From assembly GCF_900157385.1 (NCBI RefSeq), contig NZ_LT717699.1, positions 292,524 through 356,523 of the forward strand: DNA of 64,000 nucleotides, read 5' to 3'. The translations under genes and the position numbers were made by a program. The notes under the pieces are model-generated. The model searched no databases. It had not been told where the DNA came from and was given only the letters and a program-made list of their open reading frames with translations. Shown here in pieces: positions 8,895 through 17,677 of this stretch (its first letter is position 1; each line of letters opens with the position of its first letter). The stretch comes from Mycobacterium terramassiliense. GTDB lineage: Bacteria; Actinomycetota; Actinomycetes; Mycobacteriales; Mycobacteriaceae.

Positions 8895-9578
8895 GTGCTG
8901 GGCGCCATCGCGATCGTTCCCTCCGCGCCGGTGCTCGTTCCCGAGCTGGCCGGGGCGGCCGCCGCCGAGGTGGCCGACCTCACCGCGGCGGTGCTCGCGG
9001 CGGCGGCGTTGTTGCCACCGCGTTGGGTCGCCGTCGGAACGGGCCAAGCCGACGACGTATTCGAGCCCGAGTCCAGCGGAACCTTCGCCGGCTTCGGGGC
9101 GGATGTTCGCGTCGGGCTGTCGCCGCGGGCCGCCGCGCCCGGCGACCTTCCCGTGTGCGCGCTGCTCGCCGGGTGGGTGCGGGCCCAGGCGCGCCCCGAC
9201 GCCGGCGTGCAGGTCCGCGTCTACCGCCGCGACCACGACGCCGAGACCGCGCTGGCCCGCGGCAGGGGCCTGCGCGCCGAGCTGGACCGGGCCCCGGAGC
9301 CGATCGGTGTGCTCGTCGTGGCCGACGGCGCGAACACCCTGACGCCTTCTGCGCCCGGCGGCCACCACCCGGGCGACGCCGACGCGCAGGCGACCCTGGA
9401 CGACGCCCTGGCCGACGGCGACGTCGCCGCCCTGGCCGGGCTGCCGCCGCGGATCCTGGGGCGGGTCGCGTTCCAGGTGCTCGCCGGCCTGACCGGGCCG
9501 GGGCCGCGGTCGGCCAAGGAGCTCTACCGGGGTGCGCCCTACGGCGTGGGCTACTTCGCCGGCTTCTGGCAGCTATGA
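8895..9578 (+). CDS. LigB-like / class III extradiol dioxygenase-fold protein (Rv2728c type)
   Basis: A 227-residue protein starting [18 protein letters not shown], the first strand of class III extradiol dioxygenase (LigB/MEMO-like) proteins. An Asp-Gly-Ala segment ([11 protein letters not shown]) and [11 protein letters not shown] occupy the positions where the family often binds metal, but the full ligand set is not evident, so activity is uncertain. The stop overlaps the miaA ATG (ATGA), implying coupled translation with the tRNA-modification gene. Confidence 0.65.
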   Translation: MLGAIAIVPSAPVLVPELAGAAAAEVADLTAAVLAAAALLPPRWVAVGTGQADDVFEPESSGTFAGFGADVRVGLSPRAAAPGDLPVCALLAGWVRAQARPDAGVQVRVYRRDHDAETALARGRGLRAELDRAPEPIGVLVVADGANTLTPSAPGGHHPGDADAQATLDDALADGDVAALAGLPPRILGRVAFQVLAGLTGPGPRSAKELYRGAPYGVGYFAGFWQL

Positions 9579-10504
9579 AGCCAGGTGGGCGGCCGCTCGC
9601 CATCATCGGGCCGACGGGCACCGGAAAGTCGCAGCTGGCGCTCGACTGTGCCGAACGGATCGGCGGGGAGATCGTGAACGCCGACGCGATGCAGCTGTAC
9701 CGCGGGATGGACATCGGCACCGCCAAGCTGCCGGTCGAGGAGCGCCGCGGCATTCCCCACCATCAGCTCGACGTCCTGGACGTCACCGAGACGGCCACCG
9801 TCGCCCGCTATCAGCAGGCCGCCGCCGCGGACGTCGAGGCGATCGCGGCCCGGGGCGCGGTGCCGGTGATCGTGGGCGGGTCGATGCTCTACGTCCAGTC
9901 CCTGCTCGACGACTGGTCGTTTCCGGCGACCGACCCCGCGGTGCGCGCGCGCTGGGAGCGGCGGCTCGCCGAGGTCGGGGTCGGCGAGCTGCACGCCGAG
10001 CTCGCCCGCCGCGACCCGGCCGCGGCCGCGGCGATCCTGCCGACCGACGGCCGGCGCACGGTGCGCGCCCTGGAGGTCGTCGAGCTCACCGGGCAGCCGT
10101 TCGCCGCCTCGGCGCCGCGCATCGGCGCCCCGCGCTGGGACACCGTCATCATCGGATTAGACTGCGACACAACCGTTCTCGACGAGCGATTGGCCCGCCG
10201 CACCGACGCGATGTTCGATCAGGGCCTGGTCGAGGAGGTGCGCGGGCTGCTGGGCCACGGTCTGCGCGACGGGGTCACCGCCTCGCGCGCCCTGGGCTAC
10301 GCGCAGGTGCTGGCCGCGCTCGACGCGGGCGCCGGCCCGGAGCAGCTGCGCGACGCGCGGGAGCAGACCTACGTGGGCACCCGGCGCTACGTGCGACGGC
10401 AGCGGTCCTGGTTTCGCCGGGACCACCGGGTGCACTGGCTGGACGCCGCCGAGGGCGCGGGCCTCGTCGACGACGCGGTTCGGGCGTGGCGGCACGTACC
10501 CTGA
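9575..10504 (+). CDS. miaA: tRNA dimethylallyltransferase MiaA
   Basis: A 309-residue prenyltransferase that transfers dimethylallyl from DMAPP to N6 of A37 in tRNAs reading UNN codons, the substrate for MiaB encoded 4 kb upstream. Walker A is GPTGTGKSQ at residues 12-20, followed by the family motifs [17 protein letters not shown] and [10 protein letters not shown]. The C-terminal half holds the [11 protein letters not shown] and [15 protein letters not shown] substrate segments. Start ATG 9575 overlaps the preceding stop; dapF follows within about ten bases. Confidence 0.96.
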   Translation: MKPGGRPLAIIGPTGTGKSQLALDCAERIGGEIVNADAMQLYRGMDIGTAKLPVEERRGIPHHQLDVLDVTETATVARYQQAAAADVEAIAARGAVPVIVGGSMLYVQSLLDDWSFPATDPAVRARWERRLAEVGVGELHAELARRDPAAAAAILPTDGRRTVRALEVVELTGQPFAASAPRIGAPRWDTVIIGLDCDTTVLDERLARRTDAMFDQGLVEEVRGLLGHGLRDGVTASRALGYAQVLAALDAGAGPEQLRDAREQTYVGTRRYVRRQRSWFRRDHRVHWLDAAEGAGLVDDAVRAWRHVP

Positions 10505-10511
10505 TTTGGTG

Positions 10512-11396
10512 GTGATCTTCGCCAAGGGCCACGGCACGCAGAACGACTTCGTGCTGCTGCCCGACCTCGACGCGCAGCTGACGCTGACCGCCGCCCGGGT
10601 GGCCGCGCTGTGCGACCGGCGGCGCGGCCTGGGCGCCGACGGAGTGCTGCGGATCACCACCGCGGGCGCCGCCGTGCGGGTCGGTGTGCTCGAGCGCCTG
10701 CCCGACGGCGTCGGCGCCGACGACTGGTACATGGACTACCGCAACGCCGACGGGTCGATCGCGCAGATGTGTGGCAACGGCGTGCGGGTGTTCGCGCACT
10801 ACCTGCGCGCCGCGGGCCTGGAATCCCGCGACGAGTTCGTCGTCGGGTCGCTGGCCGGCCCGCGCCCGGTCACCATGCACCACGCCGGCGATACCAATGC
10901 CGACGTCACCGTCGACATGGGCAAGGCGAACCGGGTCGGCGAAGGGGGCAAGGCCTTCGAGGCAGTCGTCGGCGGCAGGCGGTTCAGCGGCCTGGCGGTC
11001 GACGTCGGCAACCCGCACCTGGCCTGCGTCGACCCGCAACTGGACGCCGAGGGCCTCGCGGCCCTGGACGTGGGAGCGCCCGTGCGGTTCGACCGCGCCC
11101 AGTTCCCGGACGGCGTCAACGTCGAGGTGCTCACCGCTGCCGTCGGGGGAGTGGTCCGGATGCGGGTCCACGAGCGCGGCGTGGGCGAGACCCGCTCGTG
11201 CGGCACCGGAACCGTCGCGGCCGCGGTCGCCGCGCTGGCCGACGCGGGGTCCGACACCGGGACCCTCACCGTGCGGGTGCCCGGCGGCGACGTCGTCGTG
11301 ACCATCACCGACGCCACGAGCTACCTGCGTGGGCCGTCGGTGCTGGTGGCCCGCGGCGAGATCAGCGAGGAATGGTGGCGCGCCCAGGAGCGTTAA
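10512..11396 (+). CDS. dapF: Diaminopimelate epimerase
   Basis: About 294 residues. Converts LL- to meso-diaminopimelate for peptidoglycan and lysine. The two catalytic cysteines sit in MCGNGVR (first half) and RSCGTGT (second half), each in its family motif; [12 protein letters not shown] is the N-terminal substrate loop. GTG 10512 gives the usual V-I-F-A-K start; TTG 10506 and GTG 10509 are also in frame. A strong hairpin begins at the stop codon. Confidence 0.95.
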   Translation: MIFAKGHGTQNDFVLLPDLDAQLTLTAARVAALCDRRRGLGADGVLRITTAGAAVRVGVLERLPDGVGADDWYMDYRNADGSIAQMCGNGVRVFAHYLRAAGLESRDEFVVGSLAGPRPVTMHHAGDTNADVTVDMGKANRVGEGGKAFEAVVGGRRFSGLAVDVGNPHLACVDPQLDAEGLAALDVGAPVRFDRAQFPDGVNVEVLTAAVGGVVRMRVHERGVGETRSCGTGTVAAAVAALADAGSDTGTLTVRVPGGDVVVTITDATSYLRGPSVLVARGEISEEWWRAQER

Positions 11397-11419
11397 ATCA
11401 GGTGCGCCGCACCGATTTA
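11394..11419 (+). terminator. Hairpin at the dapF stop codon, possible terminator
   Basis: TAAATC-A-GGTGC, loop GCC, GCACC-GATTTA: an 11-bp stem with one bulged A that starts on the dapF TAA codon. No U-tract follows, which is common for mycobacterial hairpin terminators. It would partly separate dapF from hflX. Confidence 0.45.
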
Positions 11420-11442
11420 GCGTGCAGTATTGCTAATTGCCT

Positions 11443-12879
11443 ATGACACATCCCGAAACTCCCTTTCACGATCAGCCTGATCTCGAGCCCAGTGCGGGCG
11501 AACTCGCCCTCGAAGACCGGTCGGCGCTGCGCCGCGTCGCCGGGCTGTCCACCGAACTCGCCGACGTTTCCGAGGTCGAGTACCGCCAGCTGCGCCTGGA
11601 GCGCGTGGTGCTGGTGGGCGTGTGGACCGAGGGCAGCGCCGCCGACAACCAGGCCAGCATGGCCGAGCTCGCGGCCCTCGCCGAAACCGCCGGGTCCCAG
11701 GTGCTCGAGGGGCTCATCCAGCGCCGCGACCGGCCCGACCCGTCCACCTACATCGGCTCGGGCAAGGCCGCCGAGCTGCGCGAGGTGGTCCTGGCCACCG
11801 GCGCCGACACCGTCATCTGCGACGGCGAGCTGTCCCCGGCGCAGCTGACCGCGCTGGAAAAGGCCGTCAAGGTCAAGGTCATCGACCGCACCGCGCTGAT
11901 CCTGGACATCTTCGCCCAGCACGCCACCAGCCGGGAGGGCAAGGCGCAGGTGTCGCTGGCCCAGATGGAGTACATGCTGCCCCGGCTGCGCGGCTGGGGC
12001 GAGTCGATGTCGAGGCAGGCCGGCGGCCGCGCCGGCGGCAGCGGGGGCGGTGTGGGGCTGCGCGGTCCGGGTGAGACCAAGATCGAGACCGACCGTCGTC
12101 GCATCCGGGAACGCATGGCCAAGCTGCGCCGCGAGATCAAGGACATGAAGCAGGCCCGCGACACCCAGCGCAGCCGCCGGCTGCACAGCGACGTCCCGTC
12201 GATCGCCATCGTCGGCTACACCAACGCCGGCAAGTCCAGCCTGCTCAACGCGTTGACCGGGGCCGGGGTGCTGGTGCAGGACGCGTTGTTCGCCACCCTG
12301 GAACCGACCACCCGGCGCGCCGAACTCACCGACGGCCGGCCGGCCGTGCTCACCGACACCGTCGGGTTCGTCCGGCACCTGCCCACCCAACTGGTCGAGG
12401 CGTTCCGCTCCACGCTCGAGGAGGTCGTCGACGCCGACCTGCTGGTGCACGTGGTGGACGGCTCCGACGCCAACCCGGTGGCCCAGATCAACGCGGTCCG
12501 CCAGGTGATCTCCGAAGTGATCGCGGACCATGACGGCAGCCCGCCGCCCGAGCTCCTGGTGGTCAACAAGGTCGACGCCGCGAGCGATCTGGCGCTGGCC
12601 AAGCTTCGCCACGGGCTGCCCGGCGCGGTGTTCGTCTCCGCGCGCACCGGCGAGGGCATCGACGACCTGCGCCGACGGATGACCGAACTGGCCGAGCTGG
12701 CCAAACCCACCGATACCGCCGTCGACGTGGTGATCCCCTACGACCGCGGCGACCTGGTCGCCCGGCTGCACGCCGGCGGGCGCGTCCAGCAGGAGGAGCA
12801 CAACGCCGACGGCACCCGGATCCGGGCGCGCGTCCCGGTGGCGCTGGCCGCGAGCCTGCGCGAGTTCGCCGCCCGGTAG
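11443..12879 (+). CDS. hflX: Ribosome-associated GTPase HflX
   Basis: A 478-residue HflX, the heat-shock GTPase that splits stalled ribosomes; in mycobacteria it has been linked to macrolide and hypoxia tolerance. The N-terminal HflX domain contains YIGSGKAAEL and ICDGELSPAQL; a Gly-rich linker (GGRAGGSGGG) precedes the G domain with GYTNAGKSS (G1, near residue 258), DTVGFVRHLP (G3) and NKVD (G4). ATG 11443 is preferred; TTG 11437 would add two residues. Confidence 0.95.
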   Translation: MTHPETPFHDQPDLEPSAGELALEDRSALRRVAGLSTELADVSEVEYRQLRLERVVLVGVWTEGSAADNQASMAELAALAETAGSQVLEGLIQRRDRPDPSTYIGSGKAAELREVVLATGADTVICDGELSPAQLTALEKAVKVKVIDRTALILDIFAQHATSREGKAQVSLAQMEYMLPRLRGWGESMSRQAGGRAGGSGGGVGLRGPGETKIETDRRRIRERMAKLRREIKDMKQARDTQRSRRLHSDVPSIAIVGYTNAGKSSLLNALTGAGVLVQDALFATLEPTTRRAELTDGRPAVLTDTVGFVRHLPTQLVEAFRSTLEEVVDADLLVHVVDGSDANPVAQINAVRQVISEVIADHDGSPPPELLVVNKVDAASDLALAKLRHGLPGAVFVSARTGEGIDDLRRRMTELAELAKPTDTAVDVVIPYDRGDLVARLHAGGRVQQEEHNADGTRIRARVPVALAASLREFAAR

Positions 12880-12903
12880 TAGCTCCGGCGGGCGCCGACT
12901 GCC

Positions 12904-12923
12904 TACCAACCGGCTGGTTGGTA
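12904..12923. promoter_or_regulatory. TetR-type operator candidate upstream of fadE20
   Basis: TACCAACC-GGCT-GGTTGGTA: perfect 8-base arms around a 4-base centre, 50 bases before the fadE20 ATG. Such palindromes are typical TetR-family operators on mycobacterial fatty-acid and amino-acid catabolic genes. No TetR gene is in this window, so the regulator acts from elsewhere. Confidence 0.65.
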
Positions 12924-12972
12924 TATGTTGGCGGCAGAAGTCCCATTCGCCGAGGGTCAGCGGAGGTCGTCC

Positions 12973-14133
12973 ATGAGTGCCGCCATCAAGTACCAGCGCA
13001 CGCTATTCGAGCCCGAGCACGACTTGTTCCGCGAGTCCTACCGCGGCTTTCTGGATCGCCACGTGGCGCCGTACCACGAGGAATGGGAGAAGGCCAAGAT
13101 CGTCGACCGCGGCGTGTGGCTGGAGGCCGGAAAGCAGGGCTTCCTGGGCATGGCGGTGCCCGAGGAGTACGGCGGCGGCGGCAACCCCGACTTCCGGTAC
13201 AACACGATCATCACCGAGGAGACGACGCTGGGCCGCTACAGCGGGATCGGCTTCGGCCTGCACAACGACATCGTGGCGCCCTACCTGCTGTCGCTGGCCA
13301 ACGACGAGCAGAAGCAGCGCTGGCTGCCCAAGTTCTGCACCGGGGAGATCATCACCGCGATCGCCATGACCGAGCCGGGCACCGGCAGCGACCTGCAGGG
13401 CATCAAGACCCGCGCGGTCAAGCAGGGCGATCACTACGTGCTCAACGGCGCAAAGACGTTCATCACCAACGGGATCAATTCCGACCTGGTCATCGTCGTC
13501 GCCCAGACGGACCCCGACAAAGGCGCGCAGGGCTTCTCGCTGCTCGTGGTCGAGCGCGGCATGGAGGGATTCGAACGCGGCCGGCACCTGGACAAGATCG
13601 GGCTCGACGCGCAGGACACCGCCGAGCTGTCGTTCACCGACGTGCATGTCCCGGCCGAAAACCTGCTCGGCGAGGAGGGCATGGGATTCATCTACCTCAT
13701 GCAGAACCTCCCGCAGGAACGGATCGGAATCGCCATCATGGCCGCCGCGGCGATGGAGGGCGTGCTGGAGCAGACCGTGCAATATGCCAAGGAGCGCAAG
13801 GCCTTCGGCAAGCCCATCGGCAGCTTCCAGAACAGCCGCTTCGTCCTCGCCGAACTGGCCACCGAGGCCACGGTGGTGCGGATGATGGTCGACGAGTTCG
13901 TCCGCCTGCACCTCGACCACAAGCTGACCGCCGAGCAGGCCGCAATGGCCAAGTGGTACTCCACCGAAAAGCAGGTGCACCTGATCGACCGGTGCCTGCA
14001 GCTGCACGGTGGCTACGGCTACATGCGCGAATACCCGGTCGCCCGAGCCTATCTCGACGCCCGGGTGCAAACGATCTACGGCGGCACCACCGAGATCATG
14101 AAGGAGATCATCGGCCGCAGCCTCGGTGTCTAG
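12973..14133 (+). CDS. fadE20: Acyl-CoA dehydrogenase FadE20
   Basis: A 386-residue flavoprotein that forms the alpha,beta double bond of acyl-CoA in beta-oxidation. Family motifs appear in order: IAMTEPGTGSDLQGIKT (FAD/substrate loop), LNGAKTFITNG, RKAFGKPIGSFQ, the C-terminal LHGGYGYMREYPVAR and the YGGTTEIMKEIIGRSLG ending. ATG 12973 follows a GCGGAGGTCG ribosome-binding site and gives the same 386 residues as the M. tuberculosis protein; an in-frame ATG at 12925 overlaps the operator and is rejected. It stands alone, with the TetR-type palindrome as its likely control. Confidence 0.93.
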   Translation: MSAAIKYQRTLFEPEHDLFRESYRGFLDRHVAPYHEEWEKAKIVDRGVWLEAGKQGFLGMAVPEEYGGGGNPDFRYNTIITEETTLGRYSGIGFGLHNDIVAPYLLSLANDEQKQRWLPKFCTGEIITAIAMTEPGTGSDLQGIKTRAVKQGDHYVLNGAKTFITNGINSDLVIVVAQTDPDKGAQGFSLLVVERGMEGFERGRHLDKIGLDAQDTAELSFTDVHVPAENLLGEEGMGFIYLMQNLPQERIGIAIMAAAAMEGVLEQTVQYAKERKAFGKPIGSFQNSRFVLAELATEATVVRMMVDEFVRLHLDHKLTAEQAAMAKWYSTEKQVHLIDRCLQLHGGYGYMREYPVARAYLDARVQTIYGGTTEIMKEIIGRSLGV

Positions 14134-14577
14134 GAATCCTGTTGCGACGCAAGGCAATCGCGGCTTCCTGGGCACATGGCGCCCCACGGTGCGGGTGCCG
14201 CCGGCTAGCTAGCCCGCCAAACAATGAATGGCCTAATCGGCCATTTCGCCGGGTAGTTCTCTGACCAGCTAACGGCTTCGCGTACCGTCGGCCCATGTGT
14301 TTCTCGTATATCGACTGCGCAGTCACACATCACCGCGTCGGCGATCGCGGCGCTGGTGAGCGCGGTCGATTGCAGTCCGGGCGCGCTCCGGCATCATTTC
14401 GACATCGGCGCGGTCTCCGTTTCCGTAATATTTGCAATTTGACTTCGCATTTCTTGGTGGCCGGGGCAAAGTTATGCGAGCCCGGCGAGAACGCTGTTTG
14501 CCACGGGGCTGGGTGCGGTCATGGCCACGGGTAGGGGCCTATCCATCGGAGGCTTGGTGAACGGGCAGAGAGGTCGA
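14134..14577. other. Intergenic region, AT-richer than its surroundings, no gene seen
   Basis: About 440 bases between fadE20 and the LGFP protein. In M. tuberculosis this interval carries Rv2722 and the TerC-like Rv2723; neither is recognisable here, even as fragments. Apart from the hairpin at 14227-14245 I see only the presumed promoter of the LGFP gene. Confidence 0.5.
14227..14245 (+). terminator. Hairpin downstream of fadE20, possible terminator
   Basis: AATGGCC-TAATC-GGCCATT forms a perfect 7-bp stem with a 5-base loop about 95 bases after the fadE20 stop. No clear U-run follows. Confidence 0.35.
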
Positions 14578-16689
14578 ATGCGCAAGCTGGTCGGGCGCGC
14601 GCTGGTTGGCATGGCGGTCACGGTGCTGGCGGCCGCGTTGCTGGCGCCGTCCGTCTCCGCGTCGCCGATCGGGGACGCCGAGGCCGCCATGATGGCCGCC
14701 TGGGAAAAGGCGGGCGGGGATACCTCGCCGCTCGGTGCGCGCAAGGGCGACGTCTACCCCGCCGGGGACGGATTCGCGCTGGACTTCGACGGCGGCAAGA
14801 TGTTCTACACCACCGAAACCGGTGCCAGGTTCGTCTACGGCCCCATCCTGGACAAATACGAGGCGCTGGGCGGTCCGGTCGGCAGCGATCTGGGGTTCCC
14901 GACGATCAACGAGGTTCCGGGCCTGGCGGGACCGGACAGCAGGGTGGCCACCTTCTCGGCCAGCGACAAGCCGGTGATCTTCTGGACGCCCGACCACGGC
15001 GCCTTCGTGGTGCGCGGCGCGATGAACGCGGCGTGGGACAAGCTGGGCAGCTCCGGCGGCGTGCTGGGCGCGCCGGCCGGGGACGAAACCTACAACGGTG
15101 AGGTCACCTCCCAGAAGTTCAGCGGCGGCGAGATCTCCTGGAACCGTAAGACCAAGGAGTTCGCCACCAACCCGGCGCCGCTGGCCGACCAGCTCAAGGG
15201 CCTGCAGGTGGCGATCGATCCGGCCGCCGCCATCAACATGGCGTGGCGGGCCGCCGGCGGGGCCACCGGCCCGCTGGGCGCCAAGCAGGGCGCAACGTAT
15301 CCCATCGGCGGCGACGGGATCGCCCAGAACTTCGCCGGCGGCAAGGTCTTCTTCAGCCCGGCCACCGGCGCGAACGCCCTCGAAAGCGACATCCTCGCCA
15401 AGTACGAGTCGCTGGGCGGGGCGGCTGGCAGCGACCTCGGTTTCCCCACCGCCAACGAGTCCGACGGGGGCATCGGCCCGTCCAGCCGGATCGCCACCTT
15501 CGCGGCGGCCGACAAGCCGGTGATCTTCTGGACCGCCGAGCACGGTGCGTTCGTGGTGCGCGGCGCGATGAAGGCCGCGTGGGACAAGCTGCGCGGCCCC
15601 GGCGGCAAGCTGGGTGCCCCGGTCGGCGATCAGGCCGTGGACGGCGACGTCGTCTCGCAGCAGTTCACCGGCGGCAAGATCTCGTGGAACCGGGCGAAGA
15701 ACTCGTTCGCCACCGAGCCGTCGAACCTGGCTCCGTTGCTGTCCGGCCTGCAGGTGTCGGGGCAGAATCAGCCGAGCACCGCGGCGATGCCCTCCCATGG
15801 CAAGAAGTTCTCCTGGCAGCGGTGGTGGCTGCCGGCCGCGATCGCGGTGTTGGTGCTGGTCCTGCTGTCGGCGTTGCTGACATTCGGATTGCGCCGGCGT
15901 CGCGCGCGCCGCGGCGACATCGCCGCCGCCCCCGCCTACCAGCCCGAGCGCGACGCGCTAGCCGGTTATGAGGCCCCGGCCGACGCGCACTGGGGCCATG
16001 ACGACGCCGAGTTCACGACCGACCATTTCGCGGCCGGCGACGTGCACCCGGCCGAGGAGCAGGCGGCGGCCGAAGCCGAGCCCGCGGGACGGGTCAGTTG
16101 GAGCCGGGGCCCCGAGGGCCCGGTCGCCGGGGAAGAAGATCCCGACGCGGTCGACACGGATTCCATCCCCGTCGTCTCGGCGGCCGCCCTCTCGGACGCG
16201 GGCTATCCCGAAATCGCCGACGAGGACGCCACCTACGGGGACGCCGCCTACGAGGACGCCCTCTACGACGACGACACGGGCTACGAGCAGGCCCGCTACG
16301 AAGAGCCCGGCTACGAGCAGGCCGGCCACCCGGACGCCGCCGAGGCCGACGCCGAGCTACCCGAGACCGTCGGCCCCGAAGCGGCCGAGGCCTTGGCGTT
16401 GGGCGGCGAATCCCGCATCGGGCGACACCATGCGGCCGCGGACGACGAGGAGGAATTGCCGGGGGCCCCGGAAGCGGCCGACGCGGCGCCCGCCGTCGGT
16501 GGGCGCCCGACGATCCGCCTGCCGCTGGACGACCCCTACCAGGCGCCCGACGGCTACCCGATCAAGGCCAGCGCGAGCTTCGGCCTGTACTACACGCCCG
16601 AGAGCCCGCTCTATCACGACACCCTGGCCGAATTCTGGCTGTCCAGCGAAGAAGTCGCGCAGGCCAACGGCTTCGTCAAGGCCGACTGA
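14578..16689 (+). CDS. Surface-anchored LGFP-repeat protein with acidic tail and C-terminal sunset domain (Rv2721c type)
   Basis: A 703-residue envelope protein. The N-terminus is a signal peptide (MRKLVGRALVGMAVTVLAAALLAP, then S-A-S). Tandem LGFP repeats follow to about residue 395, with LGFPTINE, LGFPTANE, LGAPAGDE and LGAPVGDQ as unit cores; such repeats bind the cell wall in corynebacteria and mycobacteria. One transmembrane helix lies near residue 420 (WWLPAAIAVLVLVLL), followed by Arg-rich RRRRARRG and a ~200-residue acidic cytoplasmic region with Tyr-Glu repeats (YEDALYDDD, YEQARYEEPGYEQ). The last 40 residues, YPIKASASFGLYYTPES to EEVAQANGF, are a sunset domain. ATG 14578 is chosen for the signal peptide; an in-frame ATG lies at 14521. 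Confidence 0.85.
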   Translation: MRKLVGRALVGMAVTVLAAALLAPSVSASPIGDAEAAMMAAWEKAGGDTSPLGARKGDVYPAGDGFALDFDGGKMFYTTETGARFVYGPILDKYEALGGPVGSDLGFPTINEVPGLAGPDSRVATFSASDKPVIFWTPDHGAFVVRGAMNAAWDKLGSSGGVLGAPAGDETYNGEVTSQKFSGGEISWNRKTKEFATNPAPLADQLKGLQVAIDPAAAINMAWRAAGGATGPLGAKQGATYPIGGDGIAQNFAGGKVFFSPATGANALESDILAKYESLGGAAGSDLGFPTANESDGGIGPSSRIATFAAADKPVIFWTAEHGAFVVRGAMKAAWDKLRGPGGKLGAPVGDQAVDGDVVSQQFTGGKISWNRAKNSFATEPSNLAPLLSGLQVSGQNQPSTAAMPSHGKKFSWQRWWLPAAIAVLVLVLLSALLTFGLRRRRARRGDIAAAPAYQPERDALAGYEAPADAHWGHDDAEFTTDHFAAGDVHPAEEQAAAEAEPAGRVSWSRGPEGPVAGEEDPDAVDTDSIPVVSAAALSDAGYPEIADEDATYGDAAYEDALYDDDTGYEQARYEEPGYEQAGHPDAAEADAELPETVGPEAAEALALGGESRIGRHHAAADDEEELPGAPEAADAAPAVGGRPTIRLPLDDPYQAPDGYPIKASASFGLYYTPESPLYHDTLAEFWLSSEEVAQANGFVKAD

Positions 16690-16695
16690 GCGGCG

Positions 16696-17385
16696 CTAGA
16701 CCTTGCGGATCACGGTGACGACCTTGCCGAGCACGGTCGCGTCGTTGCCCGGGATCGGGTCGAACGCCGGGTTGTGCGGCATCAGCCACACCTGACCGCC
16801 CGCGCGCTTGAACGTCTTGACGGTGGCCTCGCCGTCGATCATCGCCGCGACGATGTCGCCGTTGTCGGCGACGTGCTGCTGCCGCACCACCACCCAGTCG
16901 CCGTCGCAGATCGCGGCCTCGACCATGGAGTCGCCCACCACCTTGAGCAAAAACAGCGTGCCCTCGCCGACCAGCTCGCGGGGCAACGGGAAGACGTCTT
17001 CGACCGCCTCTTCGGCGAGGATCGGCCCACCGGCCGCGATGCGGCCGAGCACCGGGACATACGTGGGTTCGGGCAGCGCGTCCGACCCGGCGACCTCGGT
17101 GGCCGGCGCGGCGGCGCCGGCGTCCTCGGCGCCCCGGACGTCCACGGCCCGCGGGCGGTTCGGGTCGCGGCGCAGGTATCCCTTGCGCTCCAGCGTGCGC
17201 AGCTGGTGAGCCACCGACGACGTCGAGGTCAGGCCGACGGCGTCGCCGATCTCCCGGATGCTCGGCGGGTAACCGCGGCTGGTGACTGAGGCGCGGATGA
17301 CGTTCAGAATGGTGCGCTGCCGTTCGGTCAGCGAGGAGTCCACCGGATGCGAGCTGCTTGATGGGGTGTCGTTGCTGTCGCTCAT
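16696..17385 (-). CDS. lexA: SOS repressor LexA
   Basis: A 229-residue repressor of the SOS regulon that self-cleaves on the RecA filament. The winged helix ([23 protein letters not shown], then [16 protein letters not shown]) occupies residues ~20-85. The linker ends at the Ala-Gly cleavage site in GRIAAGGPI. The Ser of [10 protein letters not shown] and the Lys of ATVKTFKR form the S24 peptidase dyad. ATG 17385 is chosen; upstream in-frame codons run into the operator. An autoregulatory LexA box lies 32 bases upstream. It is divergent from chiZ. Confidence 0.96.
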   Translation of the reverse strand: MSDSNDTPSSSSHPVDSSLTERQRTILNVIRASVTSRGYPPSIREIGDAVGLTSTSSVAHQLRTLERKGYLRRDPNRPRAVDVRGAEDAGAAAPATEVAGSDALPEPTYVPVLGRIAAGGPILAEEAVEDVFPLPRELVGEGTLFLLKVVGDSMVEAAICDGDWVVVRQQHVADNGDIVAAMIDGEATVKTFKRAGGQVWLMPHNPAFDPIPGNDATVLGKVVTVIRKV

Positions 17386-17416
17386 GCACCGAATGTAGCG
17401 GCACCGGGGCGAAGAA

Positions 17417-17432
17417 TCAAACATGTGTTCGA
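17417..17432 (-). promoter_or_regulatory. LexA box of lexA (autoregulation)
   Basis: On the minus strand TCGAACACATGTTTGA fits TCGAAC-N4-GTTCGA with one change in the right arm, and equals the known lexA operator of M. tuberculosis as I recall it. It sits just upstream of the lexA start. Confidence 0.88.
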
Positions 17433-17553
17433 CTGGCGTGTCGTGGCGGCGGAAATCCACCCGGCAGCACGCCTCGAGCTGCCGAATAACAAAGGTGTAA
17501 CTCTTCGGTAGATCGGGTATTTCAAGGCCATGTCAGTGGTCGCGCCCACAAAG

Positions 17554-17576
17554 TTGTCGGCGGGGTGCTCTAACGT
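17554..17576 (+). promoter_or_regulatory. RecA-NDp-like promoter of chiZ (Rv2719c)
   Basis: TTGTCGGCG, an 8-base spacer and TAACGT fit TTGTCRGTG-N8-TANNNT with one mismatch. It lies about 100 bases upstream of the chiZ ATG and would give LexA-independent, PafBC-type damage induction like the recA promoter in this window. Confidence 0.65.
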
Positions 17577-17614
17577 TTTGCTCGTTCGACACGCTTCGCT
17601 CAAATGTTCGGGTT

Positions 17615-17652
17615 TCGAACACACGAGCGACTATAGTCGAACACACGAGCGA
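17615..17652 (+). repeat. Two 16-bp direct repeats resembling degenerate LexA half-boxes
   Basis: TCGAACACACGAGCGA occurs at 17615-17630 and again, identically, at 17637-17652, a 22-base period (two helical turns). The left half TCGAAC is a perfect LexA half-site; the right half GAGCGA matches GTTCGA at four of six bases. The second copy ends 25 bases before the chiZ start, in leader or operator position. Confidence 0.6.
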
Positions 17653-17677
17653 GAATGAGATGACCGGAGGAACGCAG

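Noticed and set aside
14521..14577. Earlier in-frame ATG for the LGFP protein
   Set aside because: It would bury the signal peptide behind 19 hydrophilic residues; ATG 14578 starts directly at the signal.
14700..15750. Repeated coding DNA read as a DNA repeat array
   Set aside because: The periodicity is explained by LGFP protein repeats; there are no CRISPR-like uniform spacers.
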